DNA of 26,922 nt from Perkinsus olseni (GCA_013115135.1 JABANP010000624.1:1-26922), one strand, 5' to 3'; numbered from the stretch's first letter, positions 10,882 through 20,334 are shown. The notes: a model not told the origin generated them from the sequence alone. Numbers and translations: made by a program.

Positions 10882-13800
10882 TCAAGCTCCGAAGATACTC
10901 AGCACGCACAGTTGAAATACGCGAGTCACGATGGAGATTTTTCCCGGACATCTCCCACACTCACACTTAGACGATCTCTCCTGCTCCTCCCGAAGCTGCT
11001 TCGCCCGTATCTGCTTCCCCAGCTCGGGCGTCTTCCCATTCCGGTAATGCCGCTTCATCTCAGGATCGAAGCCCTCTTCCTGACAATAGAGACAAAGTTG
11101 ACCATAACAGCGATAAATTCCCACTGGGAATTTCCCAGTTCGAAAAATAAATATTTCTCCTTCAATACATTATTAAGAATCCGAACGTTCGATAGACTGC
11201 TGCCTCTCATCAGTTCCAGCAATGCTCCCAGAACTGACTTTTACACATTTAATTCAATTCCGAGAGCCCTCCTATAACTCGGGAGAGGCAGCAGCCTATT
11301 GAACACCTTCAAGAATCTTAAATTAAAAATACTGGTACGGGTGGTATATACTGATCAACCTACCACACCATCGTCTGATAGTATCTTCTGCGTGCGTTAC
11401 TCACATCATTCTATAATTTATTCTCTCGACCGCCACTTTTGCATACTTAAAACCGTTACCGTGCTCGCTAAACAAAACCACTGATAGGCTAGGTTGGCGT
11501 ACAATGAATGATAATAAGACCCGTCGCCCAGGAAATATTAATAATCCATTTTTATTCTCTAAACGACGGTTAACTTGCTACTTGGGACTATCCAACTCAC
11601 CAATACAATGAGCAAGCACTGGAAATGGAACACCCCACCACGCCCAGCAGCCCTCCTTCTCATTACCTCAGCACCATAGACGGCCCATGCAGGAGTAGGA
11701 GCCCAGTAATCCTCTACTGCGAAGGGCTTGCCGGTCTTGGAATACTCCAAAGCTAGTTGGGTGAACTTATCATAGTCGATCCAGGTGTGCCACACACCAT
11801 CAACTTTAAATGACCTAAGATTCGCGAATCTTGAAAATGAGTGCGCTCGAATCGCTCACTAATAAACAACCTGATGTCAACCAAGTACGACCGTATGCCT
11901 CAAAAATTGATACGATAGAATCAACCTCGCTCAGGCGAAAAACGGCTTTCTCTACGTGCTAGTATGATACTACTACTGTAGCACTATTCCAGCATTCCAT
12001 CAAGTATTATGTAGTCGTACTACTTAATAATGAATGAAATTCTGCAATTTCTCGACGGACTTCTTAAAAAAAGTAACATGAAAAATCCGTCACGAAATCC
12101 TCTCGTCTTCGATTAATCAAGTAACAGGAGGAGCGTGCCTTACTTTTGGGCAATGAGCACGGTGCACGAGTGCCGATGAGTACAGGCAATCTCATACCGT
12201 TCCTTTACCCACGGTGATGATTCTATCATCATCTGAGCAAATTCAACTACTTTCCTCGAACCAAGGCACCTGGCAGAGAAGATGCTGTCAACAACCACCC
12301 TACAACGGGCGGAGCGAAGAGGTTAAAATTTTGAATGGCCGCGTTTCTCAAGTCGGTCGTCTATCAACCATTTCCGTCAGAAAAACGCACAAACTCTATC
12401 CACACAACGAAGGGCGAGTTGATCTGCCACCCCTACCACTGCTGATTCGTCGAATGCTATTCACTCACATTTTCCATCGTCATCTGAGCTGAGCCATCTC
12501 CCTTCCCGCAGAACGTGACCGCCTTGATCTCAAGGAAATGAGGGTTGCCCAAATGAAGAAGCTCCGCGTACTCCGCAGCAGTCGATATATTATATCCCTT
12601 CACCAACGTCATACGGTATCTAAGGTTGAATCACGTCATTCACAAATACATGGAAATGGATGAATCATCATACCACCACGGTACATTAGAAATACAACCT
12701 ATTCAACCATGCACATCATAGGTACTGAAGATACTCCGGCAAAAAACTCTCCGATCGGAAGAGAAGAGCACAGCTCGTGATACGGCGGTAACTTAGGCTT
12801 CCCCCCATCCCGGGCGACCAGTCTGCATTCGAGTGATATCAATACGAGCATCCACACCCACTACTGACCGACAACTGCTTCAACCTACTGCTCGCCCACC
12901 TTCCCACCAAGAAGCTTCAATACAAATCACATCACACTGTTCGATCAAGGTAGCTAACCTGCGCGCTACTAGAGCATGAACAACTCTCATGAGCAACTTC
13001 CAAAGAGATCCTCGACTATTCCCGCATAAAAAATCTTCACCTCGACCAGGAAACACTATCTCAGCCACCACGACAACAGTATTGCAGGCCACAAGCGCGA
13101 GGACAATTCGCTAGGCCCCTCTCAGGCTCCTACACAGTCCGTTGTTTCTTATGCTTCAGTGCTGTGAGAGAGTCGATAAAACGGTCCCAAAAGTCCTCAA
13201 AGAGAGGTCTGTCGATGGCCTTCATGTCCTTAGCGTTGGAGGCGTCAACAGAAACGTACCTGATCGAGGAATGAGGATCGACAGACAGCTCATCAAAGAC
13301 ACGAATGACCTCTAGTGATACATAGGGCTGCGGAGAAACGCCGGGCAGCACCACATTTTCGGCAATTCTACGAATTGTAGGCTACAATGCACAGTCTCCT
13401 ACTCGAAGCGGCCAATGGGAAGAGAGAAACGGGAAAGAAAGTCGGGAAATGTGATGAACTCGGAGGCAAGAAGGGCGAAAACTCAAAGGCTTCGAATCAG
13501 ACAGAATTTCAGAAAAGACACCGAGAAATTGTACCAATTGAAAATGACGTCCACAATTTATCCAATATGAAAGATACTATGACAATGGCTTCCGAATCCA
13601 CATCGAAGAGAGATTTTCATAGCGGTATGGACCACACAATTCTTAATCACGAAGCTGAATTCGAATGCACCACCGGATAGACACAGACCACGATGAAAGC
13701 TACGGTAAGATCCTAAGCTGCACAGGTTCGATCCCCCCACCCTCCATTATTACAGCTGTGTGACTGGTATGAGAGATCGGATGGCCTCCGGAAACTGCCC

Positions 13801-16513
13801 ATTGGTGACCATAAAGGTCGAGATGCCGTTCTGATGGAGCAGGTCCAGCGCCGTATTTATTTGAGGATAGATGATTGGCTCTCCTGAAGAGACGAAATGT
13901 ACTTCTTCCGACGAATACACGCAAGTCGGCGAGCCTCGCCGGGCGAGTGGCTACTGCTGATGATAAATTTTAAGAAGGGAAAGAATACTGGTATTATTAG
14001 TGGAGAAAGATTGCCGCTACTACAGCGGAAATAATCAGCGAGAGGGAAGCAGATGGTACGATACATAGCTGAGCAAAAATTATTACAACAACTCCGAGGT
14101 ACACGATGAAAGTCCCTAGTAGTGATTTTGTTATTTGGTTCAACGGAATGACTGATTATCTGTATCAAGCAAGGGTCAACCTTGGATACCTCTAGCCAAC
14201 TCACTCACACCGGTTCATGTTTCACAAACTTTCTCCTCTATCCAAGTCAATGGATATGCTTCGCGTAAGCACACTCATAACAGAGCCACAACAAAACCAG
14301 CTCCCCCCTTCTCCCGTCTACTACCAACAAGACTCAGTGCGCAATGCCGCACTCTCTTAGCCTGTTCGAAGCGCTCAGGAGTGACTCCAGGCACTCCCCT
14401 CAACTCCTTAATCATCCCGGCATGGTTGCCGAGCCAACCGTTCACGATCTGAATCAGCAAAGAGAAAACGCGGAAATCCCCACCTTTTCGGGCACCGCGT
14501 CAACCGACCAATTTATCATGATATCCAGGATGGGTACGGCATACGAAGAAGATGAGAACGATGAATTTCGTGGCGCGCGGTCGAATCTTGACTACTACCT
14601 CTTCCGGAGGGTCCTGTGCCCACGTCCAGGAGCGGCCAACAGGATTCCGATGATGCCTCCAACAGAATACACACTTGTTGGCGCAGGCCAGACTCGCTGT
14701 GGCCTCCATGCACTGATGGGACTCTATACCGTAGAAGGAATGCTTGTAGCATCCGCCTCGACCACGGACCTAAACAGAGACAAGTTGCCCTTCGATAGAG
14801 ATGAAGTCATACGAGTCCGGTCAGCCACCAGCAACAGAAGAAAGTGGGCAAAAGCAGCGTGACAGCGAAGTGCGGCAGAGACTTGAATGACGACTTAACA
14901 TCTATACCAAAATTTGCTCAACTCAAGAACAGGTCGTCAACATGGCGGCATGTCTGAAGGCCTCGGCCGTCGGCGGCTTAACAAGATGATATACAGCACG
15001 AAGAGAGCTGCATGACTTGCAGAAACAAATTTGAGCGCAGCTTTCTGCTACTAAAGAGTTTAATTGAAGAAGTTAAACGGAGATCCTTCACGTCTTTATA
15101 TTTCCATTCGCTGAAGAGTCCCCTTTTTATTCCGTCATATGCAAACGACGTTCTTTATAATCTATGCTTATGCCTGTAAAACTACAGAGGAGATTATGAC
15201 CTGATGTTTCGTCCATCTACACAGCTTCACTGCACTGTGACTGCCAACTAGTCGATACCCTTCCCGAGTAAGGGCTGCTCGATGCTTCTTAGTAACCATC
15301 TCCTTGTTGTTGCTACCGCAGGCACCTGACGAGGAAACCCTCCTTAATAAAACACTCTGAGTGAAGTAAACCATGTAGTCAAAAAGCGCATCCGGGAATA
15401 GAACCAACGACCTCGCGAACGAGAGACATGGAGAACATCGATGTGAGCAACTTCGCTGCAATGCCAATCGACATATCTCATCGAAACTACCAGACGACCC
15501 AGTAAGCTCTTCACACGAAAGGGGAACCTTCGACCATCGACAAGTGACCACTTATCCGGAAACCAACTGTGTGAATTTGGCTACAAGAGATTTACCGAAT
15601 ATATTCGGAAACCTTTTTGACGTGAGTACCGCAGTGCGGTAACCGCACCCCCGCAAGATGACCCCCACTACTACCACTAGCATCCTCGACATCGCCATCC
15701 TCAGTATCACTAGTAGACTCCTCAGAGCCGACCGATTCCACATCATCCTCGAGGTCAGCCGTCCGCTGGTCAGTAGGCTCGGCATCTAGCCTTGCATACG
15801 CCTTCTTAATCAGATCGATGCACCTGAGATTCTCAAATAACTTCCCAAGCTCCCTCTCCTCTCGATAGAAGCTTTCCTTATACATCGTACTGTACATGGT
15901 ACAAATCGTCAGGTCTCTCACTGAGAGACTCTCAGCACAAAGGGCGCCGCCGGCTGTCATGCCAATTATACACAATAGCGGACTTCAAAACCTCTTCGGC
16001 CAGGTGCTGCCCCCCTTACTACCTGCCAACTTGCTTCTCAACGTCTCTTGTATCACTAATGCACAGTAAGGGTGTAACTCGCTGGGCTCCAAGCTTGGCC
16101 AACCAGTCGTCACAATTTTTGGCTACTTTACAGTAGTGCTTGGCCGGGTATTCTTCCGAACCAAATCCAATCACAGCCACTCTACACTTCTCCAATAAAT
16201 TTTTGTCAACTCTAAAATCGTAAACAGCATCGCGAAGCTGCTCAGTGAAGTCCTTAGCCCCGGGCAGAGGGGTTCCGTCGGTATCCGTGGACAGCAAGAG
16301 TACGAGATAAGATTCCTCGCAAAGTTCCTCGTAGGAATACTGCTCGATTGGGAGCAAGATGACGCGAATCTTGTCCGATTCGAGAGTATCTTTTAATCTG
16401 CCGGCTGCAGCCTTCGAGGTCCCCGTTCGAGAACTGTAGACGACCTTGACCGTCCTGCTAGGCCCCGAGTAGTGCTTGGATAAGAGTGCGTGATAGAAGC
16501 CTCCGGCCAGCAT
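10882..16513 (-). CDS. TYW1: tRNA 4-demethylwyosine synthase (flavodoxin + radical SAM)
   Basis: TYW1 builds the tricyclic core of wybutosine at position 37 of tRNA-Phe from 1-methylguanosine and pyruvate. Exons (minus): 16023-16513, 15675-15823, 15201-15325, 14599-14769, 14325-14448, 13754-13883, 13134-13259, 12469-12619, 12144-12269, 11667-11814, 10882-11079. An FMN-binding flavodoxin domain (SSRTGTSK, residues 27-34) is followed by an acidic linker, then the radical-SAM domain with CANKCVFC (CxxxCxxC, Cys284/288/291). Next come NGQFP, DRPLFEDFW, KAVTFCG and the C-terminal WHTWIDYDKF and VEDYWAPTP. Model length is 645 aa if one extra base in exon 9 is ignored (see 12251). The start is uncertain: the frame stays open about 30 codons upstream of the ATG at 16513 with a hydrophobic stretch, as in membrane-anchored TYW1, and an upstream exon is likely. 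The last exon may instead be spliced near 10975. Confidence 0.92.
11118..11137. repeat. 20-nt palindrome trio in TYW1 intron
   Basis: TTCCCA c TGGGAA t TTCCCA, in the intron 11080-11666. Confidence 0.9.
11197..11294. repeat. Three-way-junction inverted repeats in TYW1 intron
   Basis: An outer stem CTGCTGCCTCTC (11197-11208) pairs with GAGAGGCAGCAG (11283-11294). It encloses two stems: TCAGTTC/GAACTGA (11210-11216 with 11231-11237) and CCGAG/CTCGG (11260-11264 with 11278-11282). All pairs are perfect, and the last inner stem abuts the outer one, so DNA or RNA could fold into a three-way junction. Function unknown. Confidence 0.7.
12251..12253 (-). other. TYW1: Apparent 1-nt insertion in TYW1 exon 9
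   Basis: On the gene strand the conserved block VPWFEE is followed by VVEFAQMM only if one A of the three-A run at 12251-12253 is skipped; read straight, a stop follows at once. All other exons join in phase. Either a sequencing or assembly error in a short homopolymer, a recent mutation, or true frameshifting. Confidence 0.75.
13725..13734 (+). repeat. tRNA B-box-like stretch in TYW1 intron
   Basis: GGTTCGATCC followed by CCCC on the plus strand, about 19 nt from the 5' splice site of the minus-strand intron 13260-13753. The same intron holds a near-exact trio at 13368-13387. Confidence 0.5.
13928..13947. repeat. 20-nt palindrome trio in TYW1 intron
   Basis: GGCGAG c CTCGCC g GGCGAG, in the intron 13884-14324. 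Confidence 0.9.
14563..14580. repeat. Shared intron core in TYW1 intron
   Basis: GAATTTCGTGGCGCGCGG on the plus strand, about 20 nt from the 5' splice site of the minus-strand intron 14449-14598. It shares 16 contiguous bases with the copy in the hydrolase intron at 2990. Confidence 0.85.
15394..15405 (-). repeat. T-arm-like stretch in TYW1 intron
   Basis: On the minus strand GAGGTCGTTGGTTCTATTCC, in the intron 15326-15674; very similar to the stretch in kinase intron 1 at 7897. Confidence 0.5.
15915..15934. repeat. 20-nt palindrome trio in TYW1 intron
   Basis: CTCTCA c TGAGAG a CTCTCA, in the intron 15824-16022; the first palindrome extends to 8-nt arms. Confidence 0.9.
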
Positions 16514-17214
16514 GAAGTGGGGGATGGTGATAATGATACTAAACCCACTGATGGGGGAAATGACGAAATTAACAGCACCTTCACTGAACTCGGCTTGAAT
16601 GGTGTAGAGAGAAGACTGTCAGCTTCATGGAGAGAATCGTTTCCCCCCTGGGAAACTCCCAGGTTCTCTTGAGCGAGTGCTGACAGAAGTCTCAACACAA
16701 ACAATGTGGCATATGTCATATGCCCAGAAGTTAATATTCTTAGACACCCCCTGAGCCGTTCGAGGAAGAGAATATGATTTGGTGAACTTGTTCGGTCACA
16801 TACCTCCCGGCCGAGGATTGAAATGGCTGTGCATGCGTGCAGCGTGACAGGAAGTTCCCGCAACAGCAAAAAAAATTGAAGAGAAGGGCTCTACAACTCA
16901 GGACTCCTGAGTTGTAGAGCCCTTTTCTTCTCCCGAGTCAGGAGTTTCTCCTGAGGCAGACCTCCGAGGAAGGAGTGCTTGCCACCCGGCCTTGAGCAGC
17001 GAAAAAAATCCCATTCTCGAGAAGCTCGAAAAAAGTCGCAACTTGGAGTTCGTCCTTGACGAGCTTTAGGAACCGCTCCTTGCCGAGAATCGGCGGAACG
17101 CCTTGGCGGCGTGGGTTGGTATCGTGAGCGTAAGTCGTGGTCAGACGGCAAGTTACTGAGAAACCACGCCTACACGGTATAGCCCACACCATTCCAACTC
17201 AGCTCAATATGTAG
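16514..17214. other. TYW1 upstream region, ends in palindrome
   Basis: Probably contains the TYW1 5' exon and promoter. The TYW1 frame remains open up to about 16,605, where an acceptor-like ctgacag sits. An odd palindrome GGCATATG t CATATGCC lies near 16,709-16,725. No other gene was recognised; the open frames between 16,890 and 17,190 resemble nothing known. Confidence 0.45.
16884..16924. repeat. 41-nt perfect palindrome
   Basis: Arms 16884-16903 and 16905-16924 are perfect reverse complements over 20 nt, around a single C at 16904. Same design (long arms, one central base) as the palindrome at 2497-2545, with unrelated sequence. Confidence 0.95.
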
Positions 17215-17469
17215 AGCGTTAGACGATATGCACAGGAACACGTGAGAGATGATCGAGATCGTACACGGGAACGACTCGGAGATACTGCCAAGCAAATCAA
17301 CATCGGCGACAAAGTCTACCTTCGTACTCCTTCCCCTATCAAACTTGGAGCCCTAGCACGAGGACCGTACATTGTGGAGGAGATTCGGGGCCAGACGTAC
17401 TTTCTTCGAGAGCTGTCTACCAACAAGAAGATGCAACAACCTCTCTACAAGTTGATCACAACAAAATGA
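17215..17469 (+). mobile_element. C-terminal end of a Ty3/gypsy-like pol (fragment)
   Basis: An open frame from 17215 to the stop at 17467-17469 encodes the end of an integrase: a basic helical run (RDDRDRTRERLGD), then NIGDKVYLRTPSP and KLGALARGPYIVEEI. This is the GPY/F module that closes Ty3/gypsy (Metaviridae-type) integrases. Nothing upstream on this strand continues the element, so it is a truncated copy. The inverted 137-bp repeat begins 5 nt after the stop and may be the element's 3' untranslated or LTR sequence. Confidence 0.75.
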
Positions 17470-17473
17470 TTCT

Positions 17474-17610
17474 TTTTCTCACACTCATTCATCCGTTACC
17501 CTTCCTTTCTCGTTTCGACATACCTCCATTCATTCAGTCCATACCGTTTTCCTGAGGAAGTTTTTTCCCACTCGTTCGCCTTGCCCTTCGGCTGGGAGGA
17601 TGTCGCTGAT
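17474..17610. repeat. Left arm of a 137-bp inverted duplication
   Basis: Reverse complement is nearly identical to 18490-18625, with small indels only near both ends. The arms are about 880 bp apart. The left arm directly follows the gypsy-like pol stop and overlaps the 3' end of the minus-strand open frame. Confidence 0.9.
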
Positions 17611-18272
17611 TGGCCGTTGATCGTCGATGCCGGTGAAGACCTTGCCATTGGGTATAGGAACTGCGTTAGCGGCAGTTCTGGCGTGATGGATGGTTTTGCC
17701 CTCAACAGGAGACTCGTGATTTGGTAGGACGACAAAGAGAGGATCCTCGAAGAATACTCCGGAGGTAGAGACCGGAGCACCTGCGGTGACGCCTTGAGGT
17801 GAGGGAGAGACGGCTGGGCTTTGGGAGGTTCCGGTGGTAGCGTTCTCGGGGGTAGCAGGATGTCTAGAACTGTAGCTGAGGAACTCTCTGTTATCGTTTT
17901 CGTCATCCTCGGAAGTCTCGATGTCAAAGTTGTCGGGAGCTGTGGGGATCTCCAAGTCAACGGGGACGTCTTCTGGAGCTAGCCTTGGATACCGATGTTC
18001 TTGCCGATGGGGACTGTCTCTAGGCTGATGCGCCACTGTGTCTTATGAGAGCTAGGGATCCAAGCACCGAGGAAGGGACGGTTGTCCAGGTTGAAGTAGT
18101 GTACCGAATCACCGAGGAGAGGAGCGCAGACCGTGGCAATGTGAGCTTCCACTATGATGAACATTGCATGACCCGAATCAGAGCTTCGTAAGACTTGAGC
18201 GGGAGCATATCTGTCCTTGTTGGGGAGCTTGAAGTACCGTAGAGCAGGAGTAGGCGTAGTTGTAGAAGGCAT
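17530..18272 (-). pseudogene. Hypothetical retroelement-associated protein, frame-shifted
   Basis: Two overlapping minus-strand frames look like one broken gene. The first starts at ATG 18272 (MPSTTTPTPALRYFKLPNKD) and stops at 17979. The second is open from about 18036 to 17530, with an acidic, Ser/Thr/Pro-rich stretch (DIETSEDDENDN) and a C-terminus inside the left arm of the inverted repeat. A one-base shift near 18,000 would join them. No domain was recognised. Its setting among element fragments suggests a gag-like or accessory retroelement product. A third frame (17496-17960) is also open and cannot be excluded. Confidence 0.35.
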
Positions 18273-18376
18273 AGATCCCGGTAGAAGAAATGTCGCGATT
18301 TACCAACGCGATTGCAAGGGTACAGCGAGATAACTCGTTGTAGAGAGTAGGAAGAGCGTAAAAACCCTAGGATCTC

Positions 18377-18433
18377 GTTCCGTCACGGAACCACGGAACT
18401 TCCGTGGTGGTGCGTCACGTCACGTGACGTGAC
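18377..18433. repeat. Cluster of three perfect palindromes
   Basis: GTTCCGT c ACGGAAC (18377-18391), CCACGGAA c TTCCGTGG (18391-18407) and the even palindrome GTCACGTCACGTGACGTGAC (18414-18433). The first two share a base and alternate the same ACGGAA/TTCCGT arms. They sit between the minus-strand start codon at 18272 and the right arm of the inverted duplication. Confidence 0.9.
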
Positions 18434-18489
18434 CTCGTCACGTGCGTTGCGCGTGCGCCGAGCTAACGCGCATGACGTACGGAGCTATG

Positions 18490-18625
18490 ATCAGCACATC
18501 CTCCCAGCCGAAGGGCAAGGCGAACGAGTGGGAAAAAACTTCCTCAGGAAAACGGTATGGACTGAATGAATGGAGGTATGTCGAAACGAGAAAGGAAGGG
18601 TAACGGATGAATGAGTGTGAGAAAA
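18490..18625. repeat. Right arm of the inverted duplication
   Basis: Inverted copy of 17474-17610. On the plus strand it encodes the same C-terminal residues as the left arm encodes on the minus strand, so it is a duplicated fragment rather than an independent gene. Confidence 0.9.
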
Positions 18626-18695
18626 GCAAAATCTCATCCAAACTCTCTAGGAGTGAAGACCTCACTCGCTTCGCAGTGATTTCCCGAGGGTCCAC

Positions 18696-18715
18696 ACGGA
18701 TCATCCGTGACGGAT
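18696..18715. repeat. 20-nt palindrome trio
   Basis: ACGGAT c ATCCGT g ACGGAT, about 80 nt upstream of the start codon of the small plus-strand gene. Confidence 0.9.
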
Positions 18716-18794
18716 GTAGTGGTGTCGTTTCGGAAGACTGTGTCGTGGGTGTTTCCTGATAAGTACAATTAGTGATAGGCTTTCTCTTGCCACA

Positions 18795-19384
18795 ATGGCT
18801 CCATTGGCTTACTGTCTTGCATCGATTTCTCTCCTCGACAGTCGAGGCTCGACTCGGTGGTGGCCCTACGGACCGCTTCTAGAAGTCAGGTATTCGCGAG
18901 TGTTGGGGGATGTCGCCAGTCAAGCAGTCCTCCCTCCTCTTCAGGTGACTCACCTTGGCCTCAGAGGCCAATCGCCGAGGAAATAACCATGGAGACCGAT
19001 GACTTGTACAATAAAGAGTGCAAAATCAGCTACGCTGGTGAGTCGGCGGTGTTGCGCATCAAGAAGTTCTGGGACTACGCTTACTTCAAGATAAGCCATT
19101 ATCATTATATCGTAATGAACGTGACTCTGGATGATGGAGAGAAGCTCAGTGCCGAATGCTAGTGAGGAGACTCGGTCTTCGATCAGGAATGATCTTTCGT
19201 GCATTTCAGCTTTTATGGTGACAAATCCTGGAGGTTTCGCATGGGGCCTAGCGTCGATGGTTCGTATCTCGACCGAAGGGAAGACGAGAGGAGATTCTGC
19301 CCGCGATTCTCTCTGATTTATCCTTTCCTCGAATTGATGTCCCAGATTATGAAGATTGTCGATAACGGTTTCGATTGCAAATGA
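18795..19384 (+). CDS. Small lineage-specific protein, possibly secreted
   Basis: Three exons are proposed: 18795-18889, 18965-19161 and 19210-19384. Exons 2 and 3 join in phase across a 48-nt GT-AG intron and give about 123 residues ending NGFDCK. No known domain; the sequence is aromatic and charged (KKFWDYAYFKISHYHY) with a few cysteines. The end of exon 1 (VVALRTAS) matches exon 1 of the second copy at 20204, whose N-terminus reads as a signal peptide. In this copy, however, the ATG at 18795 is not in frame with VVALRTAS (95 nt instead of a multiple of 3). Either exon 1 has suffered a frameshift, the real start is elsewhere, or the pyrimidine-rich acceptor near 18,840 is a trans-splice site and translation starts at the ATG near 18,990. 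Confidence 0.6.
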
Positions 19385-20203
19385 GCTGCTGTTCATATTG
19401 ACCAGCAACCTCCACCTGGTTACGAGCCCGGGACGCTGTGGCTACGCGGATATTTCAAGGATAAAAAATGGCTTATGGGTGAATTTGGGCAACTTACACC
19501 CTGCCCCGAAATAGAGTAGAGGAGGAGAAGTGGACGAGTGCCTCCAGGCATGAGCGACGGTCATGTTCTTTTGTTATGTTGTTGTTTGAAGAGGGTACTG
19601 TTGTGCTTCATATCACTAATCCCTAACACTCATGACTGCGAACTGAGCGAGTTCACCAGCCTTTACCGCAGGCTGTGTGAGCCTCCTTCTCCCAGTGGCC
19701 TGCAGGCGATTGGCGCCCCAAGCCCCGAGTCCCAAGAGACGCTTGGCAAGAGTCCCGAGCACACCCAGTTAAGTCAGCACTAGCGATTGGATGTTCCCCT
19801 CGTGAAGGACAGGTTTTCGAAAAGGCATGGCCGAATAGATGCCCCTCGCATGGTGAATATGCCAGAGGCCCTCTGGCATGTAGACAATGTCTACTAGGCA
19901 TCCTGGCTCCGAGCGCCAAACAATGACCAACATGAGGAGTGCGTGTTATTGCAAAAAGGCGGGATTCTTGTTATCTTGCGGTTTTTTTCGAGCACGTCGA
20001 TTGTTTCCGGCTTTTTGGGCAATGCCATAACCTGAGGAATTGCCCCCGCTACGGGTTCCAAGCGAACCTTGACGCTGCGGGAAGAGCGACTACATCCCAC
20101 CAGCTACGGAGTGACGGTGGCCACGCCGAACTGCGTGCAGTTATTGAATCCGCGCTATTATCGAAGACTCCTGTTGATCAGCACTCCCCTAACTTCTACT
20201 ACA
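19385..20203. other. Spacer between the two paralogues
   Basis: No coding region is supported. It contains the paired palindromes at 19859-19894. Confidence 0.5.
19859..19894. repeat. Two abutting odd palindromes
   Basis: ATGCCAGAGG c CCTCTGGCAT (19859-19879) is followed directly by GTAGACA a TGTCTAC (19880-19894). The second continues into TAGGCA, giving a near-exact trio (one mismatch) at 19881-19900. Confidence 0.9.
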
Positions 20204-20278
20204 ATGTTCGCCTCCATCCTCTCCTTGATGTCGTTTGGGAGCTCAGTAGTGGCCCTACGCACCGTCTCTCAAGACAAG
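20204..20278 (+). pseudogene. Exon 1 of a second copy of the small gene, disrupted
   Basis: ATG at 20204 opens 25 codons, MFASILSLMSFGSSVVALRT followed by VSQDK. They read as a hydrophobic signal peptide and end at a GTACGAG 5' splice site in phase 0. The tail SVVALRT-x-S matches exon 1 of the gene at 18795 and the DNA around it is similar, so the two are tandem paralogues. The LTR retrotransposon begins at 20335, 57 nt into the putative intron; the remaining exons, if they exist, lie beyond the window. Expression could continue only if the 6.6-kb element is spliced out. Confidence 0.6.
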
Positions 20279-20334
20279 GTACGAGCGAGGATCAAACTAC
20301 TTTATATTAATCAGTACAAGTGACAGAGACTCCC

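Noticed and set aside
12880..13092. 70-aa minus-strand frame with ARRLATLIEQCDVICIEAS
   Set aside because: At first taken as a TYW1 exon, but the true next block (YRMTLVKGYN to KAVTFCG) is at 12469-12619 and joins in phase, so this stretch is intron.
13387..13680. 97-aa plus-strand open frame, lysine- and glutamate-rich
   Set aside because: It lies wholly in a TYW1 intron on the other strand and shows no family motif; low-complexity open frames are expected there.
14344..14862. 172-aa plus-strand open frame
   Set aside because: It is antisense to TYW1 exons that encode the conserved radical-SAM cysteine motif; it has no recognisable domain.
16393..16869. 158-aa minus-strand frame overlapping the TYW1 start
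   Set aside because: Its second half overlaps the flavodoxin exon in another frame; only a TYW1 5' exon somewhere in this region is plausible.
18490..18625. Short plus-strand gene starting near 18488
   Set aside because: It merely repeats the C-terminal codons of the minus-strand frame because the arm is an inverted copy.
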